Part shown: positions 18,635 to 26,286 of the stretch, piece by piece
How the letters are laid out: each line of letters opens with the position of its first letter
How positions within the stretch are numbered: position 1 is the stretch's first letter
Assembly (NCBI GenBank): GCA_900110595.1
Contig: FOEZ01000013.1
Coordinates: 1 to 64,000, forward strand
Origin: Arthrobacter sp. OV608
Lineage (GTDB): Bacteria; Actinomycetota; Actinomycetes; Actinomycetales; Micrococcaceae
Direction of reading: 5' to 3'
DNA: 64,000 bases
Program-made: the position numbers and the translations under genes
The notes under the pieces: model-generated
What the model was told of the DNA's origin: nothing
The model's input: the letters and a program-made list of their open reading frames with translations, nothing else
The model's database searches: none

Positions 18635-20233
18635 ATGGCCATCACTGTCACAGACCCCCGGCCCATCGTGCGCGCGGAGGAAATCCTCACCCCCAAGGCC
18701 CTGGCCTTCATCGAGGAGCTCCACACCCGCTTCGCCGGCACCCGCAACGAGCTCCTGGCAGCGCGTGCCGTCAAGCGGCAGCGCGTGGCTGAGACCGGCA
18801 AGCTGGATTTCCTGCCGGAGACGCAGGACGTGCGCGACGGCGACTGGAAAGTCGCGCCGGCACCGGCGGCTTTGCAGGACCGCCGGGTGGAGATGACCGG
18901 GCCCGCCTCACCGGCAAAGATGGCCATCAACGCACTGAACTCCGGCGCCAAAGTGTGGCTCGCGGACCTGGAGGATGCCAGCACCCCCACCTGGGGCAAC
19001 GTCATCGACGCCATCCTGAACCTCCGGGACGCCGCCCAGGGCACCCTCAGCTACACCTCGGCGGAAGGCAAGGAGTACAGGCTCCGCACCGACGCGCCGC
19101 TCGCCGTCGTGGTGGCCCGCCCCCGAGGCTGGCACATGCAGGAAAAGCACCTGCTGCTCAACGGAGAACCCGCCGTTGGCGCACTGGTGGACTTCGGCCT
19201 GCACTTCTTCCACGTCGCCAAGCAGCTGGTGCTCAACGGTCAGGGACCGTACTACTACCTGCCCAAAATGGAAAGCCACCTTGAGGCGCGGCTGTGGAAC
19301 GACGTGTTTGTGTTTGCGCAGGATTACCTGGGACTGGGCCAGGGCACCATCCGCGCCACCGTGCTGATCGAGACCATCCCGGCCGCGTTCGAGATGGATG
19401 AGATCCTGTACGAACTGCGGGACCACGCCTCCGGCCTGAACGCCGGCCGGTGGGACTACCTGTTCAGCATCATCAAGTACTTCCGCGACGCCGGTGAGGA
19501 GTTCGTTCTCCCGGACCGTGCCTCGGTTGCCATGACCGCCCCGTTCATGCGCGCCTACACCGAACTGCTGGTCAAGACCTGCCACAAGCGGGGCGCCTTT
19601 GCCATGGGCGGCATGGCGGCCGTGATCCCCAACCGCCGCCACCCCGAAGTGACCGAGGCGGCCTTCGCGAAGGTCAGGGCGGACAAGACCCGCGAGGCGA
19701 ACGACGGCTTCGACGGCTCCTGGGTGGCCCACCCGGACCTGGTCCCCACCTGCCGTGAAGTGTTTGACTCGGTGCTCGGCGACAAGCCGAACCAGCTGGA
19801 CAAGCAGCGCCCCGAGGTCAACGTGACCGCGGAGCAGCTGCTGGACGTCACCTCCGCCGAGGGCCAGGTCACCGAGGCCGGGCTGCGGCTGAACCTGTAC
19901 GTGGCCATCGCCTACACGGCGGTCTGGTTGTCCGGGAACGGTGCCGTGGCCATCCACAACCTCATGGAGGACGCCGCAACTGCGGAAATCTCCCGCTCCC
20001 AGGTCTGGCAGCAGATCCGTAACAAGTCGGTCCTCGCGGACACCGGCAACACGGTCACCCGCGAACTGGTGGAGCGGATCCTGGGCGAGGAAACCGAGCG
20101 GCTCCGCACCGAGTTCGGCGACGAGGCTTTCCGCCGCTACTACCAGCCGGCCAGCGAACTGATCGCGGACATCTGCCTGTCCGAGGACTACACCGACTTC
20201 CTCACCACCCCGGCCTACGAACTGGTGGGCTGA
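18635..20233 (+). CDS. aceB: Malate synthase A
   Basis: 532 residues, typical of malate synthase A (glyoxylate + acetyl-CoA to malate). Motifs include [49 protein letters not shown] and [16 protein letters not shown]. The ATG at 18635 follows GGAAAGGACC; the open frame upstream overlaps malic enzyme and is spurious. The gap to malic enzyme is 37 nt. The operon context says this copy handles glyoxylate from ureidoglycolate, not only from acetate growth: no isocitrate lyase gene is nearby. Confidence 0.96.
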   Translation: MAITVTDPRPIVRAEEILTPKALAFIEELHTRFAGTRNELLAARAVKRQRVAETGKLDFLPETQDVRDGDWKVAPAPAALQDRRVEMTGPASPAKMAINALNSGAKVWLADLEDASTPTWGNVIDAILNLRDAAQGTLSYTSAEGKEYRLRTDAPLAVVVARPRGWHMQEKHLLLNGEPAVGALVDFGLHFFHVAKQLVLNGQGPYYYLPKMESHLEARLWNDVFVFAQDYLGLGQGTIRATVLIETIPAAFEMDEILYELRDHASGLNAGRWDYLFSIIKYFRDAGEEFVLPDRASVAMTAPFMRAYTELLVKTCHKRGAFAMGGMAAVIPNRRHPEVTEAAFAKVRADKTREANDGFDGSWVAHPDLVPTCREVFDSVLGDKPNQLDKQRPEVNVTAEQLLDVTSAEGQVTEAGLRLNLYVAIAYTAVWLSGNGAVAIHNLMEDAATAEISRSQVWQQIRNKSVLADTGNTVTRELVERILGEETERLRTEFGDEAFRRYYQPASELIADICLSEDYTDFLTTPAYELVG

Positions 20234-20236
20234 GCC

Positions 20237-21514
20237 ATGGCAGCATCACCCAAACCGTCACTGTCCGCCGGGGACCTGGCGGCCATCGACGGGCAACTGG
20301 CCGCCACCGACCGCCTGCTGGAGCAGAACTACCCGGGCGACGACGGCTCACGCCAGCCCGTCCACACGGTGTACGTGCCCGCGGACCGGTTCACGCCGTC
20401 GTTCGCTGCCGATTGGGGCGCCGAGGCACTGGCCGCGGCCAACGCCCACGGCGGGCTGGAAAAGCTCGGTGCGCTGCTCGGCCAGGACGCCGCGCTGGCG
20501 GAGGCTGTTGCCCCGCGCGTCGAAGCGAAGCTGGCCAGCGAACCCATCGAGGACCTGCGGCTCGATTTTGAGGACGGCTTCGGGGACAGGGGCGACGACG
20601 CCGAGGACGCCGCCGCGGTTGCCGCGGCGTCCGCTGTGGCCGCCGCGGTCGCAGCGGGGTCCGCTCCCCCGTTCATTGGGATCCGGTTCAAGTGCTTTGA
20701 GGCGGCCACGCGGTCCCGCGGGCTGCGGACGCTGGACCTGTTCGTTTCGGGCCTGGCCGCGGCGGGCGAGCTGCCGGAGGGCCTGGTCCTGACGCTGCCC
20801 AAGGTGACCACCGTGGCCCAGGTCAAGGCCATGGACTACGCCGTTTCCCGGCTTGAGGAGGTGCACTCGCTCCCGGCCGGCAGGCTCCGCTTCGAGGTGC
20901 AGGTGGAAACCCCGCAGCTGATCCTGGGGCCGGAAGGAACCTCGCCGGTGGCCCAGCTGCCGCACGCCGTCCCGGGCCGGATCAGCGGCCTCCACTACGG
21001 CACGTACGACTACTCCGCGTCGCTGCAGGTCTCGGCTGAATACCAGTCCATGGAGCACCCGGTGGCGGACTTCGCCAAGGAAGTCATGCAGCTGGCCGTG
21101 GCCGGAACGGGCATCCGGCTCTCGGACGGCTCCACCAACATCATCCCCGTGGGCGACAACGTGGAGAACGCCTGGCAGCTGCACGGCCGCCTGGTCCGGC
21201 GGTCGCTGGAACGCGGCTACTACCAGGGCTGGGACCTGCACGCGGCCCAGCTGCCCAGCCGCTTCTCCGCCACCTACGCCTTTTACCGCCAGGGCCTTCC
21301 GGCAGCCGCAGCCCGCCTGCGGAACTACGTGGAGCAGACCGAAGGCGGCGTGATGGACGAGCCCGCCACGGCCCGCGCCCTGGCCGCATTCGTCCTGCGC
21401 GGCGTCCAGTGCGGCGCCGTCGGTGCCGAGGAAGTCCAGGCGCTGGCCGGCGTCGGGATTCCACAACTGACCGGACTGGCCCACCCGCGGCTCGCCACCA
21501 CTTCCAACTCCTAG
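20237..21514 (+). CDS. DUF6986-type, HpcH/HpaI aldolase-like protein
   Basis: 425 residues with the outline of the citrate lyase beta/HpcH aldolase superfamily: an acidic strand end (LRLDFEDGFGDRGDD, residues 106-120) that could bind Mg2+, GIRFKCFE, FEVQVETPQLIL and GLHYGTYDYSAS. I recognise it as the actinobacterial DUF6986 family, for which I know no established reaction. It begins 3 nt after the malate synthase stop and ends 13 nt before the ureidoglycine aminohydrolase, so it is embedded in a glyoxylate/ureide operon. It may make or cleave a C-C bond with a glyoxylate-type substrate. An Ala-rich segment lies near residues 120-140. Confidence 0.75.
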   Translation: MAASPKPSLSAGDLAAIDGQLAATDRLLEQNYPGDDGSRQPVHTVYVPADRFTPSFAADWGAEALAAANAHGGLEKLGALLGQDAALAEAVAPRVEAKLASEPIEDLRLDFEDGFGDRGDDAEDAAAVAAASAVAAAVAAGSAPPFIGIRFKCFEAATRSRGLRTLDLFVSGLAAAGELPEGLVLTLPKVTTVAQVKAMDYAVSRLEEVHSLPAGRLRFEVQVETPQLILGPEGTSPVAQLPHAVPGRISGLHYGTYDYSASLQVSAEYQSMEHPVADFAKEVMQLAVAGTGIRLSDGSTNIIPVGDNVENAWQLHGRLVRRSLERGYYQGWDLHAAQLPSRFSATYAFYRQGLPAAAARLRNYVEQTEGGVMDEPATARALAAFVLRGVQCGAVGAEEVQALAGVGIPQLTGLAHPRLATTSNS

Positions 21515-21527
21515 GTAAGGATCCCTT

Positions 21528-22340
21528 ATGGGCAAGTACTACTCCCCCACTGGCGGGCTGCCGCCGCAGACCCACCTGACCACCGAGCGGGCCATCGTCA
21601 CCGAGGCGTACACGGTGATCCCGAAGGGCGTGATGACGGACATCGTCACGTCCAACCTGCCGGGCTTTTCGAACACCCGATCCTGGATCATCGCCCGCCC
21701 CATCTCAGGCTTCGCCACCACTTTCTCGCAGCTCATCGTTGAGATCGGACCGGGCGGCGGCGCCCCCAAAGCTGAGTTCGAGGCCGGGGTTGAAGGCGTC
21801 ATCTTTGTGACCCGCGGAAAGGTCAACCTCACCCTCGACGGCGAACTCCACCAGCTGGAGGAAGGCGGCTACGCCTACCTGGCGGCAGGTTCGGACTGGG
21901 GCCTGGAAAACGTTTCAGACGACGTCGTGTCCTTCCACTGGATCCGCAAGGCCTACGAACGCCTTGAGGGTTTCGAAGCCAAGTCCTTCGTCACCAACGA
22001 AAAGGACGTGGAACCCACGGCGATGCCGGACACCGACGGCGCCTGGAAAACCACCCGCTTCACGGACTCCAGCGACCTGGCCCACGACATGCAGGTGAAC
22101 ATCGTGACGTTCCAGCCCGGCGGCGTCATCCCGTTCCCGGAAACCCACGTGATGGAGCACGGCCTGTATGTCCTGGAGGGCAAGGCCATGTACCTGCTGA
22201 ACAACGACTGGGTGGAAGTGGAGGCCGGCGACTTCATGTGGCTGCGCGCCTTCTGCCCGCAGGCCTGCTACGCCGGCGGCCCGGGCGAGTTCCGCTACCT
22301 GCTGTACAAGGACATGAACCGCCAGGTCCGCCTCACCTAA
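21528..22340 (+). CDS. allE: (S)-ureidoglycine aminohydrolase, bicupin
   Basis: 270-residue double cupin matching AllE/YlbA, the Mn-dependent enzyme that converts (S)-ureidoglycine to (S)-ureidoglycolate and ammonia. The second cupin carries the metal-binding pattern ETHVMEHGLYVLEGKAMYLLNNDW; KAEFEAGVEGVIFVTRGKV is the first. ATG preceded by AAGGATCCCTT. Last gene of the operon; ammonia is released, and the product leads to glyoxylate, used by the upstream malate synthase. Allantoicase/allantoate amidohydrolase and ureidoglycolate lyase are not in the window. Confidence 0.92.
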   Translation: MGKYYSPTGGLPPQTHLTTERAIVTEAYTVIPKGVMTDIVTSNLPGFSNTRSWIIARPISGFATTFSQLIVEIGPGGGAPKAEFEAGVEGVIFVTRGKVNLTLDGELHQLEEGGYAYLAAGSDWGLENVSDDVVSFHWIRKAYERLEGFEAKSFVTNEKDVEPTAMPDTDGAWKTTRFTDSSDLAHDMQVNIVTFQPGGVIPFPETHVMEHGLYVLEGKAMYLLNNDWVEVEAGDFMWLRAFCPQACYAGGPGEFRYLLYKDMNRQVRLT

Positions 22341-22358
22341 ACCCCTGTTCCCATCCAG

Positions 22359-22406
22359 GTAGCGCCAAGTGTCGTTTTGGAGCCTCAAAACGGCACTTGG
22401 CGCTAC
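22359..22406. repeat. Near-perfect 48-bp palindrome (terminator or dispersed repeat)
   Basis: GTAGCGCCAAGTG-t-CGTTTTG (22359-22379) pairs with CAAAACG-g-CACTTGGCGCTAC (22386-22406), with one mismatch and a 6-nt loop. It lies 18 nt after allE and could terminate that operon. The CGTTTTG/CAAAACG arms are not a T-run, and I have the impression of similar palindromes elsewhere in Arthrobacter genomes. Confidence 0.75.
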
Positions 22407-22429
22407 TTAGTTGGGGGAAAATGGGCAAC

Positions 22430-23584
22430 ATGGGCACAACCCCGGGCCGCGCGTTGAAGCGGGTCGCCGCTGTCCTGTGCACGGTTCTGCTGGCTGCACC
22501 GTCAGCCGGCTGCACCGGGGAACCGCCTCCGCCAAACCCGGACAAGCCGGCAGCCTTCGCCCTTTTGGAATCCTTCAGCTCCCGGATGCTGGAGGAAGGC
22601 GCGCCCGCGGTTTTGGTCGCCGTCCGGTCCAAGGACACCAGCTGGACGCACGCCTCCGGCGTACGGGACCTGGCAACACGTGAGCCTGCAGCAGTCTCTG
22701 ATCCAGTCCGCATCGGCGGCATTACCGAATCCATGCTTGCTGTATCGGTCCTCAAGCTGGCTGAGGAGGGCAAACTCGACCTGGACAACCAGGTCAGCGA
22801 CTACCTCCCGGAGTTCGGCAGCGTCCTCCATCCGCCCGGCCGGGTCACGGTCCGGCAGCTCTTGACCCATGAGTCCGGGCTGCCCGACTTCTCAGTCCCC
22901 CTCCTGGCCTCCGGCGGGTGGGCGGAAACGATGAACCGGCCGCTCAGCCTTGAACAGCAGCTGGCCCTGGCCGCCACCATTCCCTGGGAACCGAGGCTAG
23001 CGCGAATATTCAACTACTCGCGGTCCAATTACGCCGCCCTTGGGCTGCTGGTCCAACGGCTGCGGGGGCAAAGCTTGAGCCGCGTCCTGGCCGCAGATGT
23101 TGCGCAGCCGCTGGGCCTGACGGCAACCAGCCTTGGCGGCGTGCCCCCGCCCACCATGGTCCACGGTTACATCACCGTGGAGGGCAAGCAGGTGGACGTG
23201 GCACATCCCGCCTGGCAGGCCGAGCTGCCCTCCGGCGGCGCCGTCTCCACGGTGGAGGACGTCAACCAGTTCTACGCCTCGCTGCTGCAGGGCACCCTGC
23301 TCCCGCCGGACAGGGTGACGGCCATGAAGGGCGGCTCCTCGACGTATTACGGCTTTGCCCTGCGGCGGTGGAACAACACCTGCAACAACCGTTTCTACTA
23401 TGGCCTTCCCGGGGACACCGACGGCTATGGCATGATCGCCATGACCAGCGAGGACGGAAGCACGCAACTGGCGATGTCAGTCGCCTACCCGCCCGCGCCG
23501 CCAACCCTCGACCTGAATCCGCTGATCTACGAGATGCAGGACGTGGCGCAGGAAGCCCTGAACAGCCTGTGCAGCGAAAACTAG
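22430..23584 (+). CDS. Beta-lactamase-fold serine hydrolase lipoprotein with degenerate active site
   Basis: 384 residues. A lipoprotein signal ends in SAGC (Cys28), followed by a class C beta-lactamase/DD-peptidase-like domain (RIGGITESMLAVSVLKLAEEG, VTVRQLLTHESGLPD, FNYSRSNYAALG). Where the family has the SxxK nucleophile motif (RIGSVTK) this protein reads GITE (97-100). The YxN motif reads YSR, and the expected HxG/KTG region reads YGLPG. It is probably not a hydrolase and may bind peptidoglycan or a protein partner outside the membrane. ATG 22430 is preferred over 22421 for spacing from GGGGGA. Ends in a CTAG overlap with the convergent dehydrogenase. Confidence 0.8.
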   Translation: MGTTPGRALKRVAAVLCTVLLAAPSAGCTGEPPPPNPDKPAAFALLESFSSRMLEEGAPAVLVAVRSKDTSWTHASGVRDLATREPAAVSDPVRIGGITESMLAVSVLKLAEEGKLDLDNQVSDYLPEFGSVLHPPGRVTVRQLLTHESGLPDFSVPLLASGGWAETMNRPLSLEQQLALAATIPWEPRLARIFNYSRSNYAALGLLVQRLRGQSLSRVLAADVAQPLGLTATSLGGVPPPTMVHGYITVEGKQVDVAHPAWQAELPSGGAVSTVEDVNQFYASLLQGTLLPPDRVTAMKGGSSTYYGFALRRWNNTCNNRFYYGLPGDTDGYGMIAMTSEDGSTQLAMSVAYPPAPPTLDLNPLIYEMQDVAQEALNSLCSEN

Positions 23585-24756
23585 GGGTTCAGGACCACCT
23601 TGATGCAGCCGTCCTCCTTCTTCTGGAACTTCTCGTACAGCGCCGGCGCCCCCTCCAGGCCGGAGCGGTGGGTGACCAGGTCCATCACACCCAGCGGATC
23701 GGCGTCGTCCTCCACCAAGGGAAGGATGTCATCTGTCCAGCGGCGCACGTTGCACTGCCCCATCCGGAGCTGGATCTGCTTGTCGAACATGGTGAGCATC
23801 GGCATCGGGCTGGCCTGCCCGCCGTAGACACCGCTCAGCGACACTGTTCCGCCCCTGCGCACAGCCTGGATGGACGTGTGCAGCGCGGCGAGCCTGTCCA
23901 CGCCGGCTGTCTCCATCGCCTTTTGCGCCAGTTTGTCCGGCAGCAGGCCCAGCGCCTGGTGCGCGAACCCTGCCACCGGGGAGCCGTGCGCTTCCATGCC
24001 GACGGCGTCAACCACCGCGTCCGGGCCACGCCCCGCGGTCATCTCCCGCAGCTGGTCCGCCACATCCTTGGTGTAGTCGAGCGTTTCGACGCCGTGCCGC
24101 GCCGCCATCTCACGCCGCTCAGGGACGGGGTCGATGCCGATGACCCGCAGCCCGCGCTGGACCCCGATGCGTCCCGAGAACTGGCCCACGGGGCCCAGCC
24201 CGAACACGGCCAACGTGCCGCCGGCCGGAGTGTCTGCGTACTCCACGGCCTGCCAGGCGGTGGGAAGGATGTCCGAGAGGAACAGGTACCGTTCGTCCGG
24301 CAATTCCGTGCCCACCTTGATGGGGCCGTAATCTGCGTGCGGCACGCGGAGGTACTCGGCCTGCCCGCCGGGGACGGAACCGTACAGCTCCGAATAGCCA
24401 AAGAGGGCCGCCCCTGAGCCCTTGTCCTTGACCTGGGTGGTCTCGCACTGGGACTGCAGGCCCTGGGCACACATGTAGCAGCGGCCGCAGGAAATGTTGA
24501 AGGGGACCACCACCCGGTCGCCTTTGCGAAGGTTGGTGACGGCGCTGCCCACCTCCTCCACGATGCCCATCGGTTCGTGGCCGATCACGTCACCTTTGTG
24601 CATGTACGGGCCGAGGACCTCGTACAGGTGGAGGTCGGAGCCGCAGATCGCCGTCGAGGTGATCCGGATGATGGCGTCGGTAGGGTCCTGGATGACCGGA
24701 TCAGGCACTTCTTCCACACTTACCGAACGTTTTCCCTGCCACGTCAGTGCTTTCAC
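23581..24756 (-). CDS. Zinc-dependent alcohol dehydrogenase family protein
   Basis: 391-residue medium-chain dehydrogenase. Catalytic zinc site CGSDLH (Cys38) and GHEPMG (His near 60); structural zinc Cys set in CGRCYMCAQGLQSQC (about 92-106); NAD-binding GLGPVGQF near 190. The insertion and C-terminal pattern resemble the formaldehyde-dehydrogenase/S-hydroxymethyl-type branch often called 'glutathione-dependent formaldehyde dehydrogenase' in annotations; the real substrate is unknown. ATG lies in a weak context. Shares CTAG stop overlap with the upstream convergent gene. Confidence 0.88.
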   Translation of the reverse strand: MKALTWQGKRSVSVEEVPDPVIQDPTDAIIRITSTAICGSDLHLYEVLGPYMHKGDVIGHEPMGIVEEVGSAVTNLRKGDRVVVPFNISCGRCYMCAQGLQSQCETTQVKDKGSGAALFGYSELYGSVPGGQAEYLRVPHADYGPIKVGTELPDERYLFLSDILPTAWQAVEYADTPAGGTLAVFGLGPVGQFSGRIGVQRGLRVIGIDPVPERREMAARHGVETLDYTKDVADQLREMTAGRGPDAVVDAVGMEAHGSPVAGFAHQALGLLPDKLAQKAMETAGVDRLAALHTSIQAVRRGGTVSLSGVYGGQASPMPMLTMFDKQIQLRMGQCNVRRWTDDILPLVEDDADPLGVMDLVTHRSGLEGAPALYEKFQKKEDGCIKVVLNP

Positions 24757-24915
24757 AGTCTCCCTTTCTCTCGGATCCGGGCGGGACGCCCTTTCCTCGA
24801 CGTTATCGGCTCACGCGCAAAAAAGTAAGCAGGCTGATGAAAGTCTTGTCGTCCCAGCCTGCGGCTCCTAGCGTAGGAAGGACCAGCCCACGCCAGATGC
24901 CAGTGAAAGAGGAAC

Positions 24916-25167
24916 ATGATGTCGCTCTACCAGCCGGAACCGGTCGAAATTTCCACGCGCATGCGCCCCGGCGAATGGACGGAGGAAAGCCTTGAAGCGC
25001 TGGTAGCCAGTTACCAGCAGCGGATCGTGGAGATGGGCGCCGGCATCACCGATGTGGTCACCGACATAGATCGGAGCGACGACGGCTCCGTGCGGGTAGC
25101 AGTTTCCTGGGTCAAACCGGCCAATGCGGGTGACGAGGACTCGGTCGCCGGCGGGCAGACGCTTTAG
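24916..25167 (+). CDS. 83-aa hypothetical protein
   Basis: Not recognised. AAAGAGGAAC precedes the start (ATGATG, so 24919 is also possible). The peptide is acidic and soluble; GEWTEESLEALVASYQQRIVEMGAGITDVVTDIDRSDDGSVRVAVSWVKP reads like one helix followed by a beta hairpin. No signal or membrane segment. It is divergent from the alcohol dehydrogenase and convergent with the HAD gene. Confidence 0.6.
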   Translation: MMSLYQPEPVEISTRMRPGEWTEESLEALVASYQQRIVEMGAGITDVVTDIDRSDDGSVRVAVSWVKPANAGDEDSVAGGQTL

Positions 25168-25174
25168 CGCCGCA

Positions 25175-25879
25175 TCAGGTTAACAGGCGGCCTGCAGCGC
25201 TTGTTTTCAGGTTCTCCAGCAGGTCGCGCGGCCCTTCATAGACCTCCACCGCGCCCGCGTCCCGGAGCTCAGTTGCACTGACCCCGCCGCAGGTGACTCC
25301 GATGGCGGGAATCCCCAGCGCGCCGGCGGCCTCCATGTCCCAGACCGCATCCCCGACAAACACGGCGTCGGCCGCCTCCACGCCGATTGCTTCCAGCGCG
25401 GCGACGAGGATATCCGGAGCAGGCTTGCTTTCCTCGGCGTCGTTGGCGCTGGTGGCGCCATCGATGTACGCGTCCGCGTCCAGGATCGACTTCATGACCT
25501 GGAGGTCCTGGTTGCGTGCAGAGGATGCGAGCGCGACGGCGAGTCCGGCCGCATGGCATTGCGCCAGCAGTTCCCTGGCGCCGTCGAACCTGCGCAATGC
25601 CGGCCAGTGGGAGGCGTAGAGTGCGGCATGGCTGGCCATGACCTCAGAGTCAAGGGACCTGTCCCGGTCATCCGGCAGGAGGCTGTCCACCAACCGGTCG
25701 CCGCCCATGCCCACAAAATGGTGGATCGAAGCCATCGGGATGTCGTAGCCGTACTGTCGAAAGGCACCCCACCAGGAAATGGTGTGGATGTAGGAGGAAT
25801 CGATCAGCGTGCCGTCAACGTCAAAGAGAATCCCCCGTCGGCGTCCGCCGTCAGGGGATTCGGGTTCAAGCGCCACCAT
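25175..25879 (-). CDS. HAD-superfamily phosphatase
   Basis: 234 residues. HAD motifs are intact: I, FDVDGTLID (catalytic Asp pair near 20/22); II, ALASSARN; III, ESKPAPD; IV, VFVGDAVWDMEAA. A helical cap domain follows motif I, so it is a subfamily I hydrolase such as phosphoglycolate/beta-phosphoglucomutase-like phosphatases. Substrate unknown. Its start overlaps the stop of the upstream DUF1508 gene by one base (TGATG-type coupling). Confidence 0.88.
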   Translation of the reverse strand: MVALEPESPDGGRRRGILFDVDGTLIDSSYIHTISWWGAFRQYGYDIPMASIHHFVGMGGDRLVDSLLPDDRDRSLDSEVMASHAALYASHWPALRRFDGARELLAQCHAAGLAVALASSARNQDLQVMKSILDADAYIDGATSANDAEESKPAPDILVAALEAIGVEAADAVFVGDAVWDMEAAGALGIPAIGVTCGGVSATELRDAGAVEVYEGPRDLLENLKTSAAGRLLT

Positions 25880-26169
25880 CAGCTGACCGCAGCCCGCTTG
25901 GCCCCCGCGGTTTTCCTGGCCCGGGCAGCCTCCTCCTTGGGGCTGGTCACCGGACGCACGCGCTCCCTGATGACCGTGCCGGCGCCGTCGTGGCTCTTAT
26001 CCCTGATCAGGCCCGTGCCGGCGATTTCACGCGCCATCGCCACCCCGGCAACCGCTGCCCGCTTGGTAGGAAAGGTGACCGAGATGGCCATCAGATTCCC
26101 GGTGCCATCCATCATCCGGACCCTATAGCCGCCGTCGGGCGCGTCCACGAGCTCAAAATACCCGGCCAT
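25879..26169 (-). CDS. DUF1508 (YegP-like) domain protein
   Basis: 96 residues from the ATG at 26169, chosen because GGAGGAG precedes it; an in-frame ATG at 26193 gives 104 aa. GYFELVDAPDGGYRVRMMDGTGNLMAISVTFPTKRAAVAGVAMAREIA is a DUF1508 unit (beta-hairpin plus helix); the C-terminus is Lys/Arg/Ala-rich. YegP-type proteins have no settled function. A perfect palindrome TAAGTATACTTA lies 63 bp upstream, a likely operator. Confidence 0.75.
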   Translation of the reverse strand: MAGYFELVDAPDGGYRVRMMDGTGNLMAISVTFPTKRAAVAGVAMAREIAGTGLIRDKSHDGAGTVIRERVRPVTSPKEEAARARKTAGAKRAAVS

Positions 26170-26231
26170 TGCAATCACTCCTCCATCAGTCATGGTGCTG
26201 TGCTCTTTGGGAGCACTCCATGAAGTGTTAG

Positions 26232-26243
26232 TAAGTATACTTA
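26232..26243. promoter_or_regulatory. Perfect 12-bp palindrome TAAGTATACTTA
   Basis: Self-complementary site in an AT-rich patch upstream of the DUF1508-HAD operon. It resembles the palindrome TAAGCATGCTTA at 49773-49784 upstream of the reductase-desaturase operon. Operator role is inferred. Confidence 0.5.
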
Positions 26244-26286
26244 TCTAATTAGCGAAGGAGAAGCCGGACGTCCCGAACGCGCCGCC

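Noticed and set aside
22430..23584. Antibiotic-resistance beta-lactamase
   Set aside because: Catalytic Ser and Lys are replaced; hydrolysis of beta-lactams is not supported.
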